Shown: positions 33,402 to 42,189, counted from the stretch's first letter. The stretch: 49,745 nucleotides of DNA from an uncultured Treponema sp. (GCA_937893155.1 CALBGU010000284.1:1-49745); one strand, 5' to 3'. Numbers and translations are program-made. Notes: generated from the letters alone by a model not told the origin.

Positions 33402-33989
33402 TTAGAAAATAATCGGAATCCTAAAATACACCGAGAGCGCATTATCGCGGCTTCCGCCTCTCGGCATATTTCGCCAGCTTGCGCCTACCGTCGGAGCCCA
33501 GCCGCCCGTAATTGCGCCAAAATCGTAATCAAGCGAAAACTTGAAGCCGTTTCCCCATTTTGTACTGCCGTTCCATTTGTGCAAATCGCCGTCAGAATCC
33601 TTGAGCGCGATAAAATCCGTGCGCCGCCCGAGGGCATACGACACCGAAAACGACAGCCCCTCAAGCGGCGTGTGCACCTCAAGCCCGCCCAAAAACGCAT
33701 AATCATAGCGAATAAAATGCTCGCTGCCCGAAACCACAAAATCGCCCGTGCAATCCATACCCGTCAAAAAATCAAGCCTCTGTGCAAGCGGAATGTGCAA
33801 AAGCGCGTCGGTTGTGGCAATCACCCGCGTGGAATCGGGAAGCGACGTGTCCACATCGCTGTCGCCATAAAAAACGTAGCCCGTGCCAAGCCCCAGCGTA
33901 AGCCGAACGTGGCGGTCGAGCGAAAAAAGCGGCGCACAAAGCACCGCAGAAAAAAGAATTGCGGTCAAAAAACAAAAAAATCGTCTCAT
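33402..33989 (-). CDS. Small outer-membrane beta-barrel protein
   Basis: The 195-residue protein has a signal peptide (FCFLTAILFSAVLCAPLFSL) and then alternating hydrophobic/polar strands (LTLGLGTGYVFYG, DYAFLGGLEVH, LSFSVSYALGRR, FKFSLDYDFG). It ends in aromatic YFRIPIIF, as expected for an outer-membrane barrel of about eight strands. Its function is unknown. The first usable ATG is 33989, and the frame stays open upstream into the 41-bp array, which is not coding. TTGTGA (34024-34019) and GATAAT (34001-33996), 17 bases apart, leave only 6 bases before the ATG, suggesting a leaderless mRNA. Confidence 0.7.
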   Translation of the reverse strand: MRRFFCFLTAILFSAVLCAPLFSLDRHVRLTLGLGTGYVFYGDSDVDTSLPDSTRVIATTDALLHIPLAQRLDFLTGMDCTGDFVVSGSEHFIRYDYAFLGGLEVHTPLEGLSFSVSYALGRRTDFIALKDSDGDLHKWNGSTKWGNGFKFSLDYDFGAITGGWAPTVGASWRNMPRGGSRDNALSVYFRIPIIF

Positions 33990-34083
33990 ACAGCAATTAT
34001 CGACACATTCGCGCTCGCTCACAATGCCGATACAAGTAAATCCGAGCCGTGAAACTATTTTGCTCGCGCCCGTCCGCCCCGTT

Positions 34084-34305
34084 TTGCCCTTCAAAAACAT
34101 TTTTTTTCTCTGCGCGAAATGGATTTGACCTTCGTAAATATTTATTTTCAATACGCTTTTAAGAATCAGGCTTCGTAAACATTTATTTTGCTTGCGCGAA
34201 ACGTTTTTGACCTTCGTAAACATTTATTTTCAATGCGCTTTTAAGAATTGACCTTCAATTAAATAATTTTTCAATGCGCTTTTAAGAATTGACCTTCGAT
34301 TAAAA
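34084..34305. repeat. 41-bp tandem array, about 5.5 units
   Basis: Units begin at 34084 (degenerate), 34125, 34166, 34207, 34248 and 34289 (partial), each 41 bases. The core is TTGACCTTCGTAAACATTTA followed by TTTTCAATGCGCTTTTAAGA. The unit at 34166 is divergent. Confidence 0.9.
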
Positions 34306-34312
34306 AATATCG

Positions 34313-34389
34313 TGTCATTCCGAACGTGATTCGGAATCTCATTTTGTTGGCGAGGGCGAAAGAAATGCTGAATCAAGTTCAACATAACA
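34313..34389. repeat. Dispersed palindromic element, near-complete copy
   Basis: It starts TGTCATTCCGAACGTGATTC and ends GAATCAAGTTCAACATAACA; the ends are inverted repeats with 15 of 20 matches. It is the best copy of the family found at 3980, 20986, 22894 and 24233. Confidence 0.75.
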
Positions 34390-34478
34390 TTTTGTCTGTG
34401 TCAGCATCTTAGTTTGACGGGAGAAAAATAGTTTTGACAATTCCTCATTTTTTTTGCAAAGTCCTGCAAAATTTTTTC

Positions 34479-34507
34479 TTGACAGATTAAAAAAGTGCCT
34501 TTATGCT
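34479..34507 (+). promoter_or_regulatory. Promoter of the beta-glucoside PTS operon
   Basis: TTGACA (34479-34484) and TATGCT (34502-34507) with a 17-base spacer predict a start at about 34514, just before the antiterminator target. Another TTGACA at 34434 has no good -10 box. Confidence 0.75.
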
Positions 34508-34520
34508 TTTTTTATACATC

Positions 34521-34549
34521 GGATTGTTACCGCAAAGGCGGGCAAAACC
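34521..34549 (+). promoter_or_regulatory. RAT antiterminator site (BglG/LicT type)
   Basis: The 29-base sequence starts GGATTGTTACCGCAAAGGCG and ends GGCAAAACC. It agrees closely with the ribonucleic antiterminator bound by BglG, LicT and SacY proteins (GGATTGTTACTGCNNNNGCA and GGCAAAACC). Its last nine bases are also the left arm of the terminator at 34541-34626, so the two structures are mutually exclusive. Confidence 0.9.
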
Positions 34550-34626
34550 TTATGTTTCTTTCATCGCAGCGCAGAAAATGCGAAAGTGGCGAGCGTAAGA
34601 AAGATTTGGTTTTGCCTGTTTTTTTT
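34541..34626 (+). terminator. Conditional leader terminator of the PTS operon
   Basis: GGCAAAACC (34541-34549) is fully complementary to GGTTTTGCC (34608-34616), followed by TG and eight T (34619-34626). A large internal loop contains a second hairpin. Confidence 0.8.
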
Positions 34627-34659
34627 GTGCATTCCGCATTTTATCCAAAGGAGCTTGTT

Positions 34660-36048
34660 ATGGCTACAAAAGTAAGGGATTATCCAAAGTTGGCGCGCGA
34701 CATTATCGACGCGGTGGGCGGTACGGCAAACATCGTATCGGCGGGGCATTGCGCGACGAGATTGCGTCTGGTGCTCAAAGAGCAGGTTTCGGGAGCAAAG
34801 GAGAAAGTGGAGCAGATGCCCGGCGTGATTTCCGTGGTGCTTGCTGGCGGACAGTTTCAGGTGGTCATTGGTATGCACGTCAAAGATGTGTACGCGGGTG
34901 TGCAGGAAGTTGTCGGCGACACGGGAAGCAATGTGGAGCTGGGCGAGGACAAGCCGAGCATTATAAACCGAATGATTGGCACAATGGCGGGGTGTATGGC
35001 TCCGTGCGTGTATATTCTTGCGGGCGCGGGAATGTTGCAGGGCTTGCTTATCATTTTGCGCACGATTTTCCCCGCGCTTGCCGACAACGGCACGGTGCAG
35101 ATTTTCGACTTGATGAGCTGGGCACCGTTTACGTTTTTGCCTGTGTTTGTTGCGGTGGCGGGCGCAAAATATTTTAAGTGCGATTTGCAAACCGCTTTGG
35201 TCTGCTCGTTTGTGTTGGTCAGCCCAACGCTTGCGGGAATTATCAGCAAGGTTTCAGGAGGCGAGGAGTTCAGACTTTTTGGCTTTAAGCTTGCTTCAAC
35301 TTCGTATTATTCCACGGTTTTGCCGCCGATTTTTATGGTTTGGCTTATTTCCAAAATCGAAAAATTCGTAAAAGCGCATTGCCCTGAGGCGTTGCTCCAG
35401 CTTTTGCCTCCGTTGGTGTGTTACATTATCGTTATTCCGATTGTGCTTCTTATCATCGGACCGATTTCTGAGATTATTGCAAACGCAATCGCGTCAGGCT
35501 ATGCGTTCCTTGACAAGACTGTGCCGCCGCTGACTGCTTTGCTCATCGGATTTTTTTGGCAGTGCTTCGTGGTTTTCGGCGTTCACTGGGCTACAACGCC
35601 TGTGGTTCTGGGCGATTATGCGCTCAACGGCTTTAACTCGCTTCAGTTGTACGCAGGATTTGCGGTTGTGGCGCAAGTGGGCGCGGTGTTCGGCTGTGCG
35701 CTCAAGACACGCGACAAAAATATTCGCGGTACGGCGATTTCCGCAGGCATTACCGGCATTTTCGGCATTACCGAACCGACGATTTACGGCGTAACGCTTC
35801 GTTACAAAAAGCCGTTCTTTGCGGCGTGTGCGGTGGGAGCAATCGCGTCTTTGGTGAGTTGTTTGTTCTTCGGCTCAAAATATTTTGCTTACGCAGGATT
35901 GTGCGGTATCCTTTCTATTCCGAATTCGATGAATCCAAATGGCGATATGTCATCAATTATCGGTTGTATCGTTGGCACTATCATTGCGCTGGTCGGCGGT
36001 TTTATCGCGGTGCAGTTTACGGGTGTTGAGAGCAAGGCGAAAAACTAG
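34660..36048 (+). CDS. Beta-glucoside PTS permease, IIBC
   Basis: The 462-residue permease imports and phosphorylates beta-glucosides. The IIB domain (1-90) has the phosphorylated Cys31 in SAGHCATRLRLVLK and PGVISVVLAGGQFQVVIG. The IIC domain (about 105-455) has about ten helices with GFFWQCFVVFGVHWA and GITEPTIYGVTLR. No IIA domain is attached, so a separate IIA-Glc is needed; none is in the window, nor are EI and HPr. AAAGGAG at 34647-34653 selects ATG 34660; upstream in-frame codons fall in the RAT leader. Regulation is by antitermination, and the regulator gene is not nearby. The GH1 gene follows. Confidence 0.9.
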   Translation: MATKVRDYPKLARDIIDAVGGTANIVSAGHCATRLRLVLKEQVSGAKEKVEQMPGVISVVLAGGQFQVVIGMHVKDVYAGVQEVVGDTGSNVELGEDKPSIINRMIGTMAGCMAPCVYILAGAGMLQGLLIILRTIFPALADNGTVQIFDLMSWAPFTFLPVFVAVAGAKYFKCDLQTALVCSFVLVSPTLAGIISKVSGGEEFRLFGFKLASTSYYSTVLPPIFMVWLISKIEKFVKAHCPEALLQLLPPLVCYIIVIPIVLLIIGPISEIIANAIASGYAFLDKTVPPLTALLIGFFWQCFVVFGVHWATTPVVLGDYALNGFNSLQLYAGFAVVAQVGAVFGCALKTRDKNIRGTAISAGITGIFGITEPTIYGVTLRYKKPFFAACAVGAIASLVSCLFFGSKYFAYAGLCGILSIPNSMNPNGDMSSIIGCIVGTIIALVGGFIAVQFTGVESKAKN

Positions 36049-36129
36049 CAATTTTTGCAAAATCCGCCCGCGTAAACGGTGAAAATGAAAAAATGCGGGC
36101 GGAATTGAATCGAATTGCGGGAGGAAAAA

Positions 36130-37563
36130 ATGGGATTTCCAAAAGGATTTTTGTGGGGCGGCGCGGTTGCGGCAACACAGCTTGAAGGCGGCTGGAACGA
36201 AGGCGGAAAGGGCGCAAATGTTACCGACGTGATGACGGGCGGTGCTCACGGCGTTCCGCGGCGCATTACCGACGGCGTTTTGGAGGGCGAATTTTATCCG
36301 AATCACGAAGCGATTGATTTTTACCACCGCTACAAAGAAGACATCGCGCTTTTTGCCGAGATGGGCTTTAAGTGTTTCCGCACCAGCATTGCGTGGGCGC
36401 GCATTTTTCCGCGAGGGGACGAAACTGAGCCGAACGAAGCGGGTTTGCGCTTTTACGATTCTGTGTTCGATGAACTTTTGGCGCACGGCATTGAACCTGT
36501 GATTACGCTGTCGCATTTTGAAATGCCGCTTGCGCTTGCAAAAGAATACGGCGGCTGGACAAACCGAAAACTCGTGGAATTTTTTGTGCGCTTTGCAAAA
36601 ACGTGTTTTGAGCGATACAAAAACAAAGTGAAATATTGGCTGACGTTCAACGAAATCAACAATCAGATGAATTACACGAACGACATTTTCGGCTGGACGA
36701 ATTCGGGCGTGATTTTCACAACATACGAAAAGCCCGAAGAAGCGATGTATCAAAGCGCGTATCACGAGCTTTTGGCGAGCGCGCTTGCGGTGGCGGAAGG
36801 CAAAAAAATCAATCGCGATTTTAAAATCGGCTGTATGATTTCGATGGTGCCGACGTATCCGTTCAGCTGTCGTCCCGAAGATATGATGGAAAGCGTGAAC
36901 GCAATGCACCAGCGGTTTTTCTTCAGCGACACGCACGTTCGCGGGCATATTCCTGCGTATGCCAAAAAAGAATGGGCGCGCAAGGGCTATCACATCAAAA
37001 CCGAAGCGGGCGACGAGGCGATTTTGGCGGCGGGAACGGTGGATTACATCGGATTTTCGTATTATATGTCGAGCGCGGTGGATTCTTCGGTTACGATTGA
37101 CACGTCGAAGAGCATTGAGGCGACGGGCGTGCACAGCGTGAAAAATCCGTATGTAAAAGCGACGGAGTGGGGCTGGCAGATTGACCCCGTGGGCTTACGA
37201 TACGCGCTGAATGTGCTGTACGAACGGTATGAAAAGCCGCTGTTTATCGTGGAAAACGGCTTTGGCGCGATTGACAAAAAAGAAGCGGACGGCTCGTGTG
37301 ACGACACAGCGCGCATTGAATATCTCAAAGCGCATATTGCCGAGATGAAAAAAGCCGTGGAAGAAGACGGCGTGGATTTGATGGGCTACACTCCGTGGGG
37401 CTGCATTGACCTCGTGTCGTTCACGACGGGAGAAATGCGCAAACGCTACGGCTTTATCTATGTGGACAAATACGACGACGGCACGGGCGACTTTTCGCGC
37501 AGCCGCAAAAAATCGTTCTTTTGGTACAAAAACGTGATTGCGTCTAACGGCGAAGAGTTGTAG
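36130..37563 (+). CDS. bglA: 6-phospho-beta-glucosidase, GH1
   Basis: This cytoplasmic enzyme hydrolyses the phosphorylated beta-glucosides delivered by the PTS. GH1 features in the 477-residue protein are the N-terminal FPKGFLWGGAVAATQLEGGW, acid/base Glu175 in LTFNEIN and nucleophile Glu375 in IVENGFGA. The phosphate-binding S-K-Y set is present in LVSFTTGEMRKRYGFIYVD, which separates 6-phospho-glycosidases from plain GH1 enzymes. GGGAGG at 36119-36124 supports ATG 36130. It is 81 bases from the permease gene and ends before a strong terminator, so the pair forms one operon under RAT control. Confidence 0.92.
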   Translation: MGFPKGFLWGGAVAATQLEGGWNEGGKGANVTDVMTGGAHGVPRRITDGVLEGEFYPNHEAIDFYHRYKEDIALFAEMGFKCFRTSIAWARIFPRGDETEPNEAGLRFYDSVFDELLAHGIEPVITLSHFEMPLALAKEYGGWTNRKLVEFFVRFAKTCFERYKNKVKYWLTFNEINNQMNYTNDIFGWTNSGVIFTTYEKPEEAMYQSAYHELLASALAVAEGKKINRDFKIGCMISMVPTYPFSCRPEDMMESVNAMHQRFFFSDTHVRGHIPAYAKKEWARKGYHIKTEAGDEAILAAGTVDYIGFSYYMSSAVDSSVTIDTSKSIEATGVHSVKNPYVKATEWGWQIDPVGLRYALNVLYERYEKPLFIVENGFGAIDKKEADGSCDDTARIEYLKAHIAEMKKAVEEDGVDLMGYTPWGCIDLVSFTTGEMRKRYGFIYVDKYDDGTGDFSRSRKKSFFWYKNVIASNGEEL

Positions 37564-37605
37564 CGTTTTTAGGCGAATAATTTTTCTGTTCGCGCTGTTC
37601 CCGTT

Positions 37606-37638
37606 CAGGCATCTGAGAAAAAAGATGCCTGTTTTTTT
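37606..37638 (+). terminator. Terminator after the PTS operon
   Basis: CAGGCATC (37606-37613) pairs with GATGCCTG (37624-37631), followed by TTTTTTT. The rest of the gap to 37805 holds no other feature I can support. Confidence 0.9.
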
Positions 37639-37804
37639 CCGCGCAAGGAACTTAGAAAAAAAAGTTCGATGGTGTTACGGGGGAATTATGATTGAAAAAA
37701 AATAGCGTGTCATTTTTCATCTTGATGTGAAGAATCTTTTTCGCTCAACGAGCGGCTGTAAAATAGATTTTCGTGTCAAATACGGCGAAGACAGAGTGGA
37801 GCGC

Positions 37805-37838
37805 AAAAAAATCCCCCTTGCGCATTTGGCGAAGGGGG
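37805..37838 (-). terminator. Terminator after galE
   Basis: On the minus strand CCCCCTT and AAGGGGG (37838-37832 with 37819-37813) form a stem followed by a T-run (37811-37805), 15 bases after the galE stop. Confidence 0.85.
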
Positions 37839-37852
37839 GCGTGTCGTAAACG

Positions 37853-38830
37853 CTAGAGCTTATAGTATTTTTTGTACGCTTTCCACGTGGAATCGATGAG
37901 CGTATCGACGTCCGAATATTTCGGAGTCCAGCCGAGCACCTTCTGCGCTAAAGCGGAACTTGCCGTAAGCTGTGCAGGGTCGCCCGCGCGCCGCTCCACA
38001 TAGTCCGCCTTGACTTCCTTGCCGGTAATCCGCCGCGTCGCTTCGAGCATTTCCGTAACGGTAACGCCGTTGCCGGTGCCCAAGTTGAGCTTTAAGGATT
38101 TTTGCTCTTTCGCGATGTATTCCAGCGCCAAAACGTGCGCGCTCGCCAAGTCGGAAACGTGGATATAATCTCGAATACACGTTCCGTCGCGCGTTGGATA
38201 ATCGCTGCCGAAAATCGAAACCTTTTCGCGCTGTCCTGCCGCCACTTCCATCATCACAGGAAGCAGATTCGCCGGATTTTTCTCCAAGCCGTACAAAACG
38301 CCGTCCACATCGTAGCCTGCCGCGTTAAAATAGCGCAATGACGCAAACTTTAAGCCTTTCAACTGGTCATACCAGCTCATAAATTCCTCGATTTTGAGCT
38401 TGGTGAATCCATAATAATTTATCGGGTTCTTTGGGTGCTCCTCGTCGAGCGGCTGATACTGCGGTTCGCCGAAAATTGCCGCGCTTGAAGAGAAAACCAT
38501 CAGCTTGCAATTATGCTTGACCGCCGCATTCAAGATGTTGAGCGTGCCATTTATGTTGTTAATTGAGTATTTTTCGGGCTTAATCATACTTTCGCCCGCC
38601 GCTTTGAACGCCGCAAGATGAATAAATGCGTCAAATCCGCGAGAAAAAGCCTCCTCGAGTGTGTCGGGGTGCAAAATATCGCCAGCGATAAAATCGTTTT
38701 CTGGGAAAAGATTTTGCAAAAGCCCGCTCGAAAGATTGTCGAACACCGTAACCGCGTGTCCTTTTGCCATAAGCTCCTTAACAACGTGGCTGCCGATGTA
38801 TCCTGCGCCACCAATAACAAGAACTTTCAT
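37853..38830 (-). CDS. galE: UDP-glucose 4-epimerase
   Basis: GalE interconverts UDP-glucose and UDP-galactose in the Leloir pathway. The 325-residue protein has the NAD site VLVIGGAGYIGSHVVKEL, HLAAFKAAGESMIKP, catalytic Ser in VFSSSAAIFG and the Tyr-Lys pair in INYYGFTKLKIEEFM, then SLRYFNAAGYDVDG and GTCIRDYIHVSDLA. AGGAA before ATG 38830 fits. It stands close to a GH53 galactanase, so it may handle galactose from galactan as well as supply UDP-galactose for surface glycans. It shares orientation with the ABC-F gene 44 bases upstream and has its own terminator. Confidence 0.95.
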   Translation of the reverse strand: MKVLVIGGAGYIGSHVVKELMAKGHAVTVFDNLSSGLLQNLFPENDFIAGDILHPDTLEEAFSRGFDAFIHLAAFKAAGESMIKPEKYSINNINGTLNILNAAVKHNCKLMVFSSSAAIFGEPQYQPLDEEHPKNPINYYGFTKLKIEEFMSWYDQLKGLKFASLRYFNAAGYDVDGVLYGLEKNPANLLPVMMEVAAGQREKVSIFGSDYPTRDGTCIRDYIHVSDLASAHVLALEYIAKEQKSLKLNLGTGNGVTVTEMLEATRRITGKEVKADYVERRAGDPAQLTASSALAQKVLGWTPKYSDVDTLIDSTWKAYKKYYKL

Positions 38831-38874
38831 TGTGTTCCTCCGTGTGTATGATTTTGGCTTGATTGCCATTACAT

Positions 38875-40827
38875 TTAGCCTAATTTTTCCGCAGCTTCTT
38901 CCCACTGCGCCGTTAAATCATCGATTTTTGCCTCGATTTCCTCGATTTTTTTCTGTACGCTCTTTGCTTTTTCGCCGTTTGAATACACTTCGGGAAGCGA
39001 AAGCTGATTTTCCAGCTCGCTTTTCTCCGCTTCAGCCTGCGAAATAGCCTCCTCGAGCTTTTTGACTGCCCGTTCCAGCTTGCCGCGCTCCGAAGCAAGC
39101 CGCTTTTGCTCCTCGTAACTCGCTTTTCCCGCGCTCACCGTTTCGGTTTTTATCGGCTCTGCTTCTTTTTTGCTCTCTTTCGCCTTCGTATCGAACGAAC
39201 TTGCACCGACACAGCCATTTTTTTCGTCTTCAAGACGCTGCATATAATAGAAATAATCGCCCTTAAACTCGCGATGCGAGCCGTTCGACAGCTCCAAAAC
39301 CTTCGTCGCCAAACCTTCGATAAATCCGCGGTCGTGGCTTACGAAAATCACCGTGCCGCCGAAGTCTTTGAGCGCTTGGAGAAGCACATCTTTGCTGTGC
39401 ATATCCAAATGGTTTGTTGGTTCGTCAAGAATCAGCAGATTTACCGGACGCAACAGCAATTCGATGAGCGCAATGCGGCTTTTTTCGCCGCCCGAAAGCA
39501 CATCGATGCTCTTAAACACATCGTCGCCGCGGAACAAAAATGCCCCGAGCATATCGCGCAATTTCGGAATCAGCTCCAGCGGTGCGCGGCTTTCCAGCCG
39601 TTCAAGGATTGTTTCTTTGCCCGTAATGCTTTCGGCGCTGTCCTGCGAAAAATAACCGATATTCACGCCCGAGCCGAGTTTGATTGCGCCCGAATACGCA
39701 GAATCCACGCCCGCAATAATGCGAAGCAGCGTTGATTTACCCGCGCCGTTTCGTCCCGCAACCACCATTCGCTCGCCGTTTTCCAAAACTAAATCGAGTT
39801 TGTTGATAACATTGTTCACGCCGTCGTAGCTTTTGCACAAACCGTCGAGCGTTAAAACGATATTGCCAGAATGCGGCGCGGCGGGGAACTTAAAATGAAT
39901 CTTTTTGAGCGATTCGGGGATTTCAATTTTATGCTCCAAAATCTTATCGAGCTGCTTTTGCCGCTCTTGAGCCTGAGATGCCTTCGTTGCTTTTACACCG
40001 AAACGGTCGATGAAACTTTGCAGATGCGCAATTTCTTGCTGCTGCTGTTCGTAAGCGGCAATCAGCGTCTGCAATTCCTGTTCGCGCACCTGCTCGTAAT
40101 GCGAAAAATTGCCCGGATAGCGTTTGAGTTCGCCGCCAAAAAGCTCGTAGACTTCGTTTATTGTGTGGTCAAGAAAATAGCGGTCGTGACTGACCAGCAA
40201 AAATCCGCCGGTAAAATCGGACAGAAATTTTTCCAGCCATTCGCGCGCTTCAAGGTCGAGATAGTTCGTCGGTTCGTCGAGAAGCAAAATATCCGGACTT
40301 GCCATCAGTGCTTTTGCCAGCGCAATGCGCATTTGCCACCCGCCAGAAAACAACTCCGTTTGCTTGTCGAAATCTTCACGGCTGAATCCCAAACCGAGAA
40401 GCACGCTTTCGGCAAGACTGCTCCTCCTGTGCCAGCCGCTTTCTTCAAGTTTTGTCATAAGCGCATAGTGCTTTTCGAGGAGTGCGGGCGAACTGTTTTT
40501 TTTCAGCTCATCGCCCAGCGCATCAATTTCGTTTTGAACCTCGTAGCCCCACTGAAACGCCTTGTCTGCCTCTTCGCGAAGGGAACAGCCGTGGTGCACA
40601 AGCCCGCTTTGCGGCAAATAGGCAATGCGGGCATCTTTTTGCGCCACGCGCTTACCCGAATCAGGCTCCACCAAGCCTGCCATTATTTTTATCAGCGTTG
40701 ATTTTCCTGCACCGTTTGCGCCCGTCAGCGCCGCTTTCGTGCCTGTTTGCAGATTCACCGACACATCTTTGAGTATATCGCGCTCGCCGAATGCCAGAGA
40801 CACCTGCGAGAATTGTACAAATGCCAT
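38875..40827 (-). CDS. ABC-F family ATPase
   Basis: ABC-F proteins act on the ribosome and have no membrane part. The 650-residue protein carries two ABC cassettes. The first has Walker A TGANGAGKSTLIKIM and signature FSGGWQMRIALAKAL with DEPTNYLDLE. The second has AGRNGAGKSTLLRII and LSGGEKSRIALIELL with DEPTNHLDMHS. The interdomain linker is helical (ELQTLIAAYEQQQQEIAHLQ). A C-terminal coiled coil rich in Glu and Lys (about 560-645) resembles Uup/YdiF-type members. The subfamily cannot be fixed by eye, and an antibiotic-resistance role is not implied. Confidence 0.92.
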   Translation of the reverse strand: MAFVQFSQVSLAFGERDILKDVSVNLQTGTKAALTGANGAGKSTLIKIMAGLVEPDSGKRVAQKDARIAYLPQSGLVHHGCSLREEADKAFQWGYEVQNEIDALGDELKKNSSPALLEKHYALMTKLEESGWHRRSSLAESVLLGLGFSREDFDKQTELFSGGWQMRIALAKALMASPDILLLDEPTNYLDLEAREWLEKFLSDFTGGFLLVSHDRYFLDHTINEVYELFGGELKRYPGNFSHYEQVREQELQTLIAAYEQQQQEIAHLQSFIDRFGVKATKASQAQERQKQLDKILEHKIEIPESLKKIHFKFPAAPHSGNIVLTLDGLCKSYDGVNNVINKLDLVLENGERMVVAGRNGAGKSTLLRIIAGVDSAYSGAIKLGSGVNIGYFSQDSAESITGKETILERLESRAPLELIPKLRDMLGAFLFRGDDVFKSIDVLSGGEKSRIALIELLLRPVNLLILDEPTNHLDMHSKDVLLQALKDFGGTVIFVSHDRGFIEGLATKVLELSNGSHREFKGDYFYYMQRLEDEKNGCVGASSFDTKAKESKKEAEPIKTETVSAGKASYEEQKRLASERGKLERAVKKLEEAISQAEAEKSELENQLSLPEVYSNGEKAKSVQKKIEEIEAKIDDLTAQWEEAAEKLG

Positions 40828-40842
40828 ATATGCTCCTTTTTT

Positions 40843-42150
40843 TTACTTTGCGAAGTACAACACCAGCGGATTGGTGCTTCGCTCTTCCACGATGTTGCCG
40901 TTCATGTGCGATTTATTCGTGTCTTCCAATCTGATTCCGCCGTTCTCCAATTTGTACAGGAAGTTCACTTCGCGATTCATATTTTCAAAACTGAACGTCA
41001 ATACGCCGTCATATTCGCGCGCGAGCTTTTCGCCCACAAAATACTTGACCCCGACCGTTCCCGCTCCTTTCGTGCCCTTATCAAGCAGGCTCGGAATGAG
41101 TTTATTGAACTTTTTCCACGTAAATCGCCCGTCTGCACTGAACGTCAACACGCCGTAATTCGTGCTCGTAAAATCAGGACCCGCCGCGACGATTTGCCGA
41201 TAGAGTTTTTGCCTGCGCGAAACCTCCGACGCCAGCAATTCATCGATATTTTCCTTGAGCGTAACCATTTTGTACATCTTCGGCTTGCCGCTCTCGTCGG
41301 TGTAAGACACGGAAATTGCGCTATCGCTGCGGACGGTAACTTCAATCGGTGCGTCCGTGAATTTGTAGCGATTTTTCGCGACTTTTTCCACGCCGCTGTA
41401 TGCAAAACTCACATCGGTATTGCTGTCCTGAAGCCGTATCGTGCCGCTTTTTGCGCCTGAGTCAAAACCATACGTTGCTTTCATCAACGCTGGGTCGATA
41501 ATCTTTTTGTCAATCATTTCTTGGAAACTTTCAGGATACCATTTTGCTTCAAGAATTCCCTGCAAAACCGTATCTTCCTTCGTTTCCGTGATGTTGTTTT
41601 TGCTTTCGTCTGTCCACGCCTTTTCGTCTGCCTTCATCTTAAACAGCTTGAGACTGTGGCTGAAACACCACCCTTCCGTGCCGTCTTTTGCCAGCACATA
41701 CAGCCATTCGCCCTCGATTTCCTTGTTGCCCGTGCGCGGTTTTTCGCCTTGCCCCTGCCGCAAAACGCGGATAACCTCGTTTTCGCGAAGACGATACACC
41801 TGCTTAGACACATTCTGCGATTCGGCGCGCATCGGAAGCCCATCGAGCAGCACCCGCGCATACACATTCGTAAAATCGCCGTACCTTTTTGAAGTATCCT
41901 CCGCCTTTTTCTTTGAAGTCGGCTCTGTTATCTGCCAGAGAGGAATTTCAAATTTTTCATCGCTGTCAATCTTTTCAACGACATACGTTCCTGAAATATT
42001 CGATTTGATATACACTTTCACAATTTCGCCGTCAGAAAGATTTTTATCGTCTAAATTCCAAAGCAGCACGCCGTAGCCCAAATGCTTGGTGCATGCAGAA
42101 AGCGCGAGCAAAAAACAAGCGCAAAAAAACATCTTTATCTTTGTATTCAT
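40843..42150 (-). CDS. SH3-domain lipoprotein
   Basis: The 435-residue protein begins with a lipoprotein signal (MFFCACFLLALSAC; lipobox LSAC, Cys at about 20). It contains a bacterial SH3-like segment (about 95-165: LDGLPMRAESQNVSKQVYRL, WLYVLAKDGTEGWCFSHSLKLF). A large beta-rich C-terminal region of unknown fold follows (GVLTFSADGRFTW, YDGVLTFSFENMNREVNFLY). It is probably anchored in the periplasm or outer membrane; the function is unknown. No ribosome binding site is present before ATG 42150, and TATGCT sits 9 bases upstream, so it may be leaderless. The ABC-F gene starts 15 bases downstream of its stop. Confidence 0.75.
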   Translation of the reverse strand: MNTKIKMFFCACFLLALSACTKHLGYGVLLWNLDDKNLSDGEIVKVYIKSNISGTYVVEKIDSDEKFEIPLWQITEPTSKKKAEDTSKRYGDFTNVYARVLLDGLPMRAESQNVSKQVYRLRENEVIRVLRQGQGEKPRTGNKEIEGEWLYVLAKDGTEGWCFSHSLKLFKMKADEKAWTDESKNNITETKEDTVLQGILEAKWYPESFQEMIDKKIIDPALMKATYGFDSGAKSGTIRLQDSNTDVSFAYSGVEKVAKNRYKFTDAPIEVTVRSDSAISVSYTDESGKPKMYKMVTLKENIDELLASEVSRRQKLYRQIVAAGPDFTSTNYGVLTFSADGRFTWKKFNKLIPSLLDKGTKGAGTVGVKYFVGEKLAREYDGVLTFSFENMNREVNFLYKLENGGIRLEDTNKSHMNGNIVEERSTNPLVLYFAK

Positions 42151-42159
42151 AGCACAAAA

Positions 42160-42189
42160 AGCATAGCAGAAATAAAGCGAAAAGTCCAA
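42160..42189 (-). promoter_or_regulatory. Promoter of the SH3 lipoprotein gene
   Basis: On the minus strand TTGGAC (42189-42184) and TATGCT (42165-42160) are 18 bases apart, putting the transcript start within about 3 bases of the ATG at 42150. Confidence 0.6.

Noticed and set aside
33990..34223. N-terminal extension of the small barrel protein
   Set aside because: It translates the 41-bp array; the signal peptide starts at ATG 33989 behind a promoter.
34495..34659. Upstream extension of the PTS permease gene in frame
   Set aside because: These codons lie in the RAT/terminator leader; the permease has a strong ribosome site before ATG 34660.
35953..37134. A 393-residue minus-strand frame opposite the GH1 gene
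   Set aside because: Arg/His/Phe-rich shadow; the plus strand has complete GH1 catalytic motifs.
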